Positions 5,391-5,547 of a stretch of DNA of 5,547 nucleotides are shown piece after piece. The notes under the pieces are model-generated. The model saw only the letters and a program-made list of their open reading frames with translations, was not told where the DNA came from and did not search any database. The position numbers and the translations under genes were made by a program. Source of the DNA: an uncultured Oscillospiraceae bacterium. GTDB taxonomy: Bacteria > Bacillota > Clostridia > Oscillospirales > Acutalibacteraceae. The DNA lies in assembly GCA_900549945.1 (NCBI GenBank), contig URQJ01000133.1:1-5547 (forward strand). The letters are read 5' to 3'. Each line of letters begins with the position of its first letter. The first letter of the stretch is position 1.

Positions 5391-5547
5391 ATGAAAAAGC
5401 GAAGCGTTTCAAAAGCGGCCGCAGTCCTTTTGGCTGTGCTCCTGCTTTGCTCCGTGGGAACGACGGCCTTTGCAGCGGATGCCTTGGGGGCAGGTTCCGC
5501 CGTCGCCGCCGGAGCGGCAGGCGATGCGCCGGCGGAGGAAGGGGCGG
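5391..5547 (+). CDS. Secreted or surface protein, N-terminal fragment with signal peptide (runs off right edge)
   Basis: Only 52 codons are visible. They begin MKKRSVSK (basic n-region), followed by a hydrophobic segment from Ala9 to about Val22, then TTAFA-AD, a good signal peptidase I site with cleavage expected after Ala28. A Cys at position 20 is preceded by LLL, without the usual Gly or Ala at -1, so a lipoprotein is unlikely. After cleavage the sequence is low-complexity and rich in Ala, Gly and acidic residues, as in linkers of exported proteins. The start is set by CGAGGA (5378-5383), 7 nt before the ATG. No mature domain is in view, so the function cannot be named. It is the first gene after the recombinase and has its own promoter and a long leader. 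Confidence 0.8.
   Translation, partial: MKKRSVSKAAAVLLAVLLLCSVGTTAFAADALGAGSAVAAGAAGDAPAEEGA

Overview
The window looks like chromosomal DNA of a GC-rich member of the Clostridia, probably a gut Oscillospiraceae/Ruminococcaceae relative. The grounds are the adjacent pth-mfd pair typical of Bacillota, a pyruvate phosphate dikinase whose active-site residues fall almost exactly at the numbering of the Clostridium symbiosum enzyme, strong AGGAGG-type ribosome binding sites, and sigma-A-like promoters with 17-18 bp spacing. The genus cannot be fixed from the sequence alone.

Layout. Positions 1-1060 carry a minus-strand operon: pth (peptidyl-tRNA hydrolase, 458-1060), then after 20 bp the first 145 codons of mfd (transcription-repair coupling factor), which runs off the left edge. 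Positions 1061-1423 are a divergent intergenic region. It holds a minus-strand promoter for pth with a GC-rich, foldable leader, a 13-bp palindrome, and the plus-strand promoter of ppdK. Positions 1424-4060 are complete ppdK (878 codons), closed by a strong intrinsic terminator (4088-4130).

Positions 4131-4379 hold a collapsed gene. The first codons of an inosine-uridine-type nucleoside hydrolase, with its DTDxGxDxDDA-type motif, are joined out of frame to what looks like the last 22 codons of the same family, followed by an intact terminator. About 80% of the gene is missing. Positions 4392-5068 hold a promoter and a complete stand-alone small serine recombinase of the resolvase/invertase type. 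Positions 5069-5390 are visibly more AT-rich and non-coding: a 26-bp direct repeat in two near-identical copies 33 bp apart, a weak hairpin, a promoter, and a leader of about 100 nt. The last gene (5391 to the edge) begins a secreted protein with a clear signal peptide followed by an Ala/Gly-rich stretch.

How the parts relate. pth and mfd are housekeeping functions (recycling of peptidyl-tRNAs; clearing stalled RNA polymerase). ppdK is central metabolism (AMP + PPi + PEP <-> ATP + Pi + pyruvate). The right third, from the nucleoside hydrolase scar onward, looks more plastic: a deleted gene, a recombinase and short repeats in front of a surface or secreted protein gene. That arrangement is compatible with DNA rearrangement or phase variation, but no inverted repeat pair that would define an invertible segment is visible in the window. 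No convincing new multi-gene system is present; the most interesting points are the internal-deletion scar, the 33-bp-period repeat and the structured pth leader.
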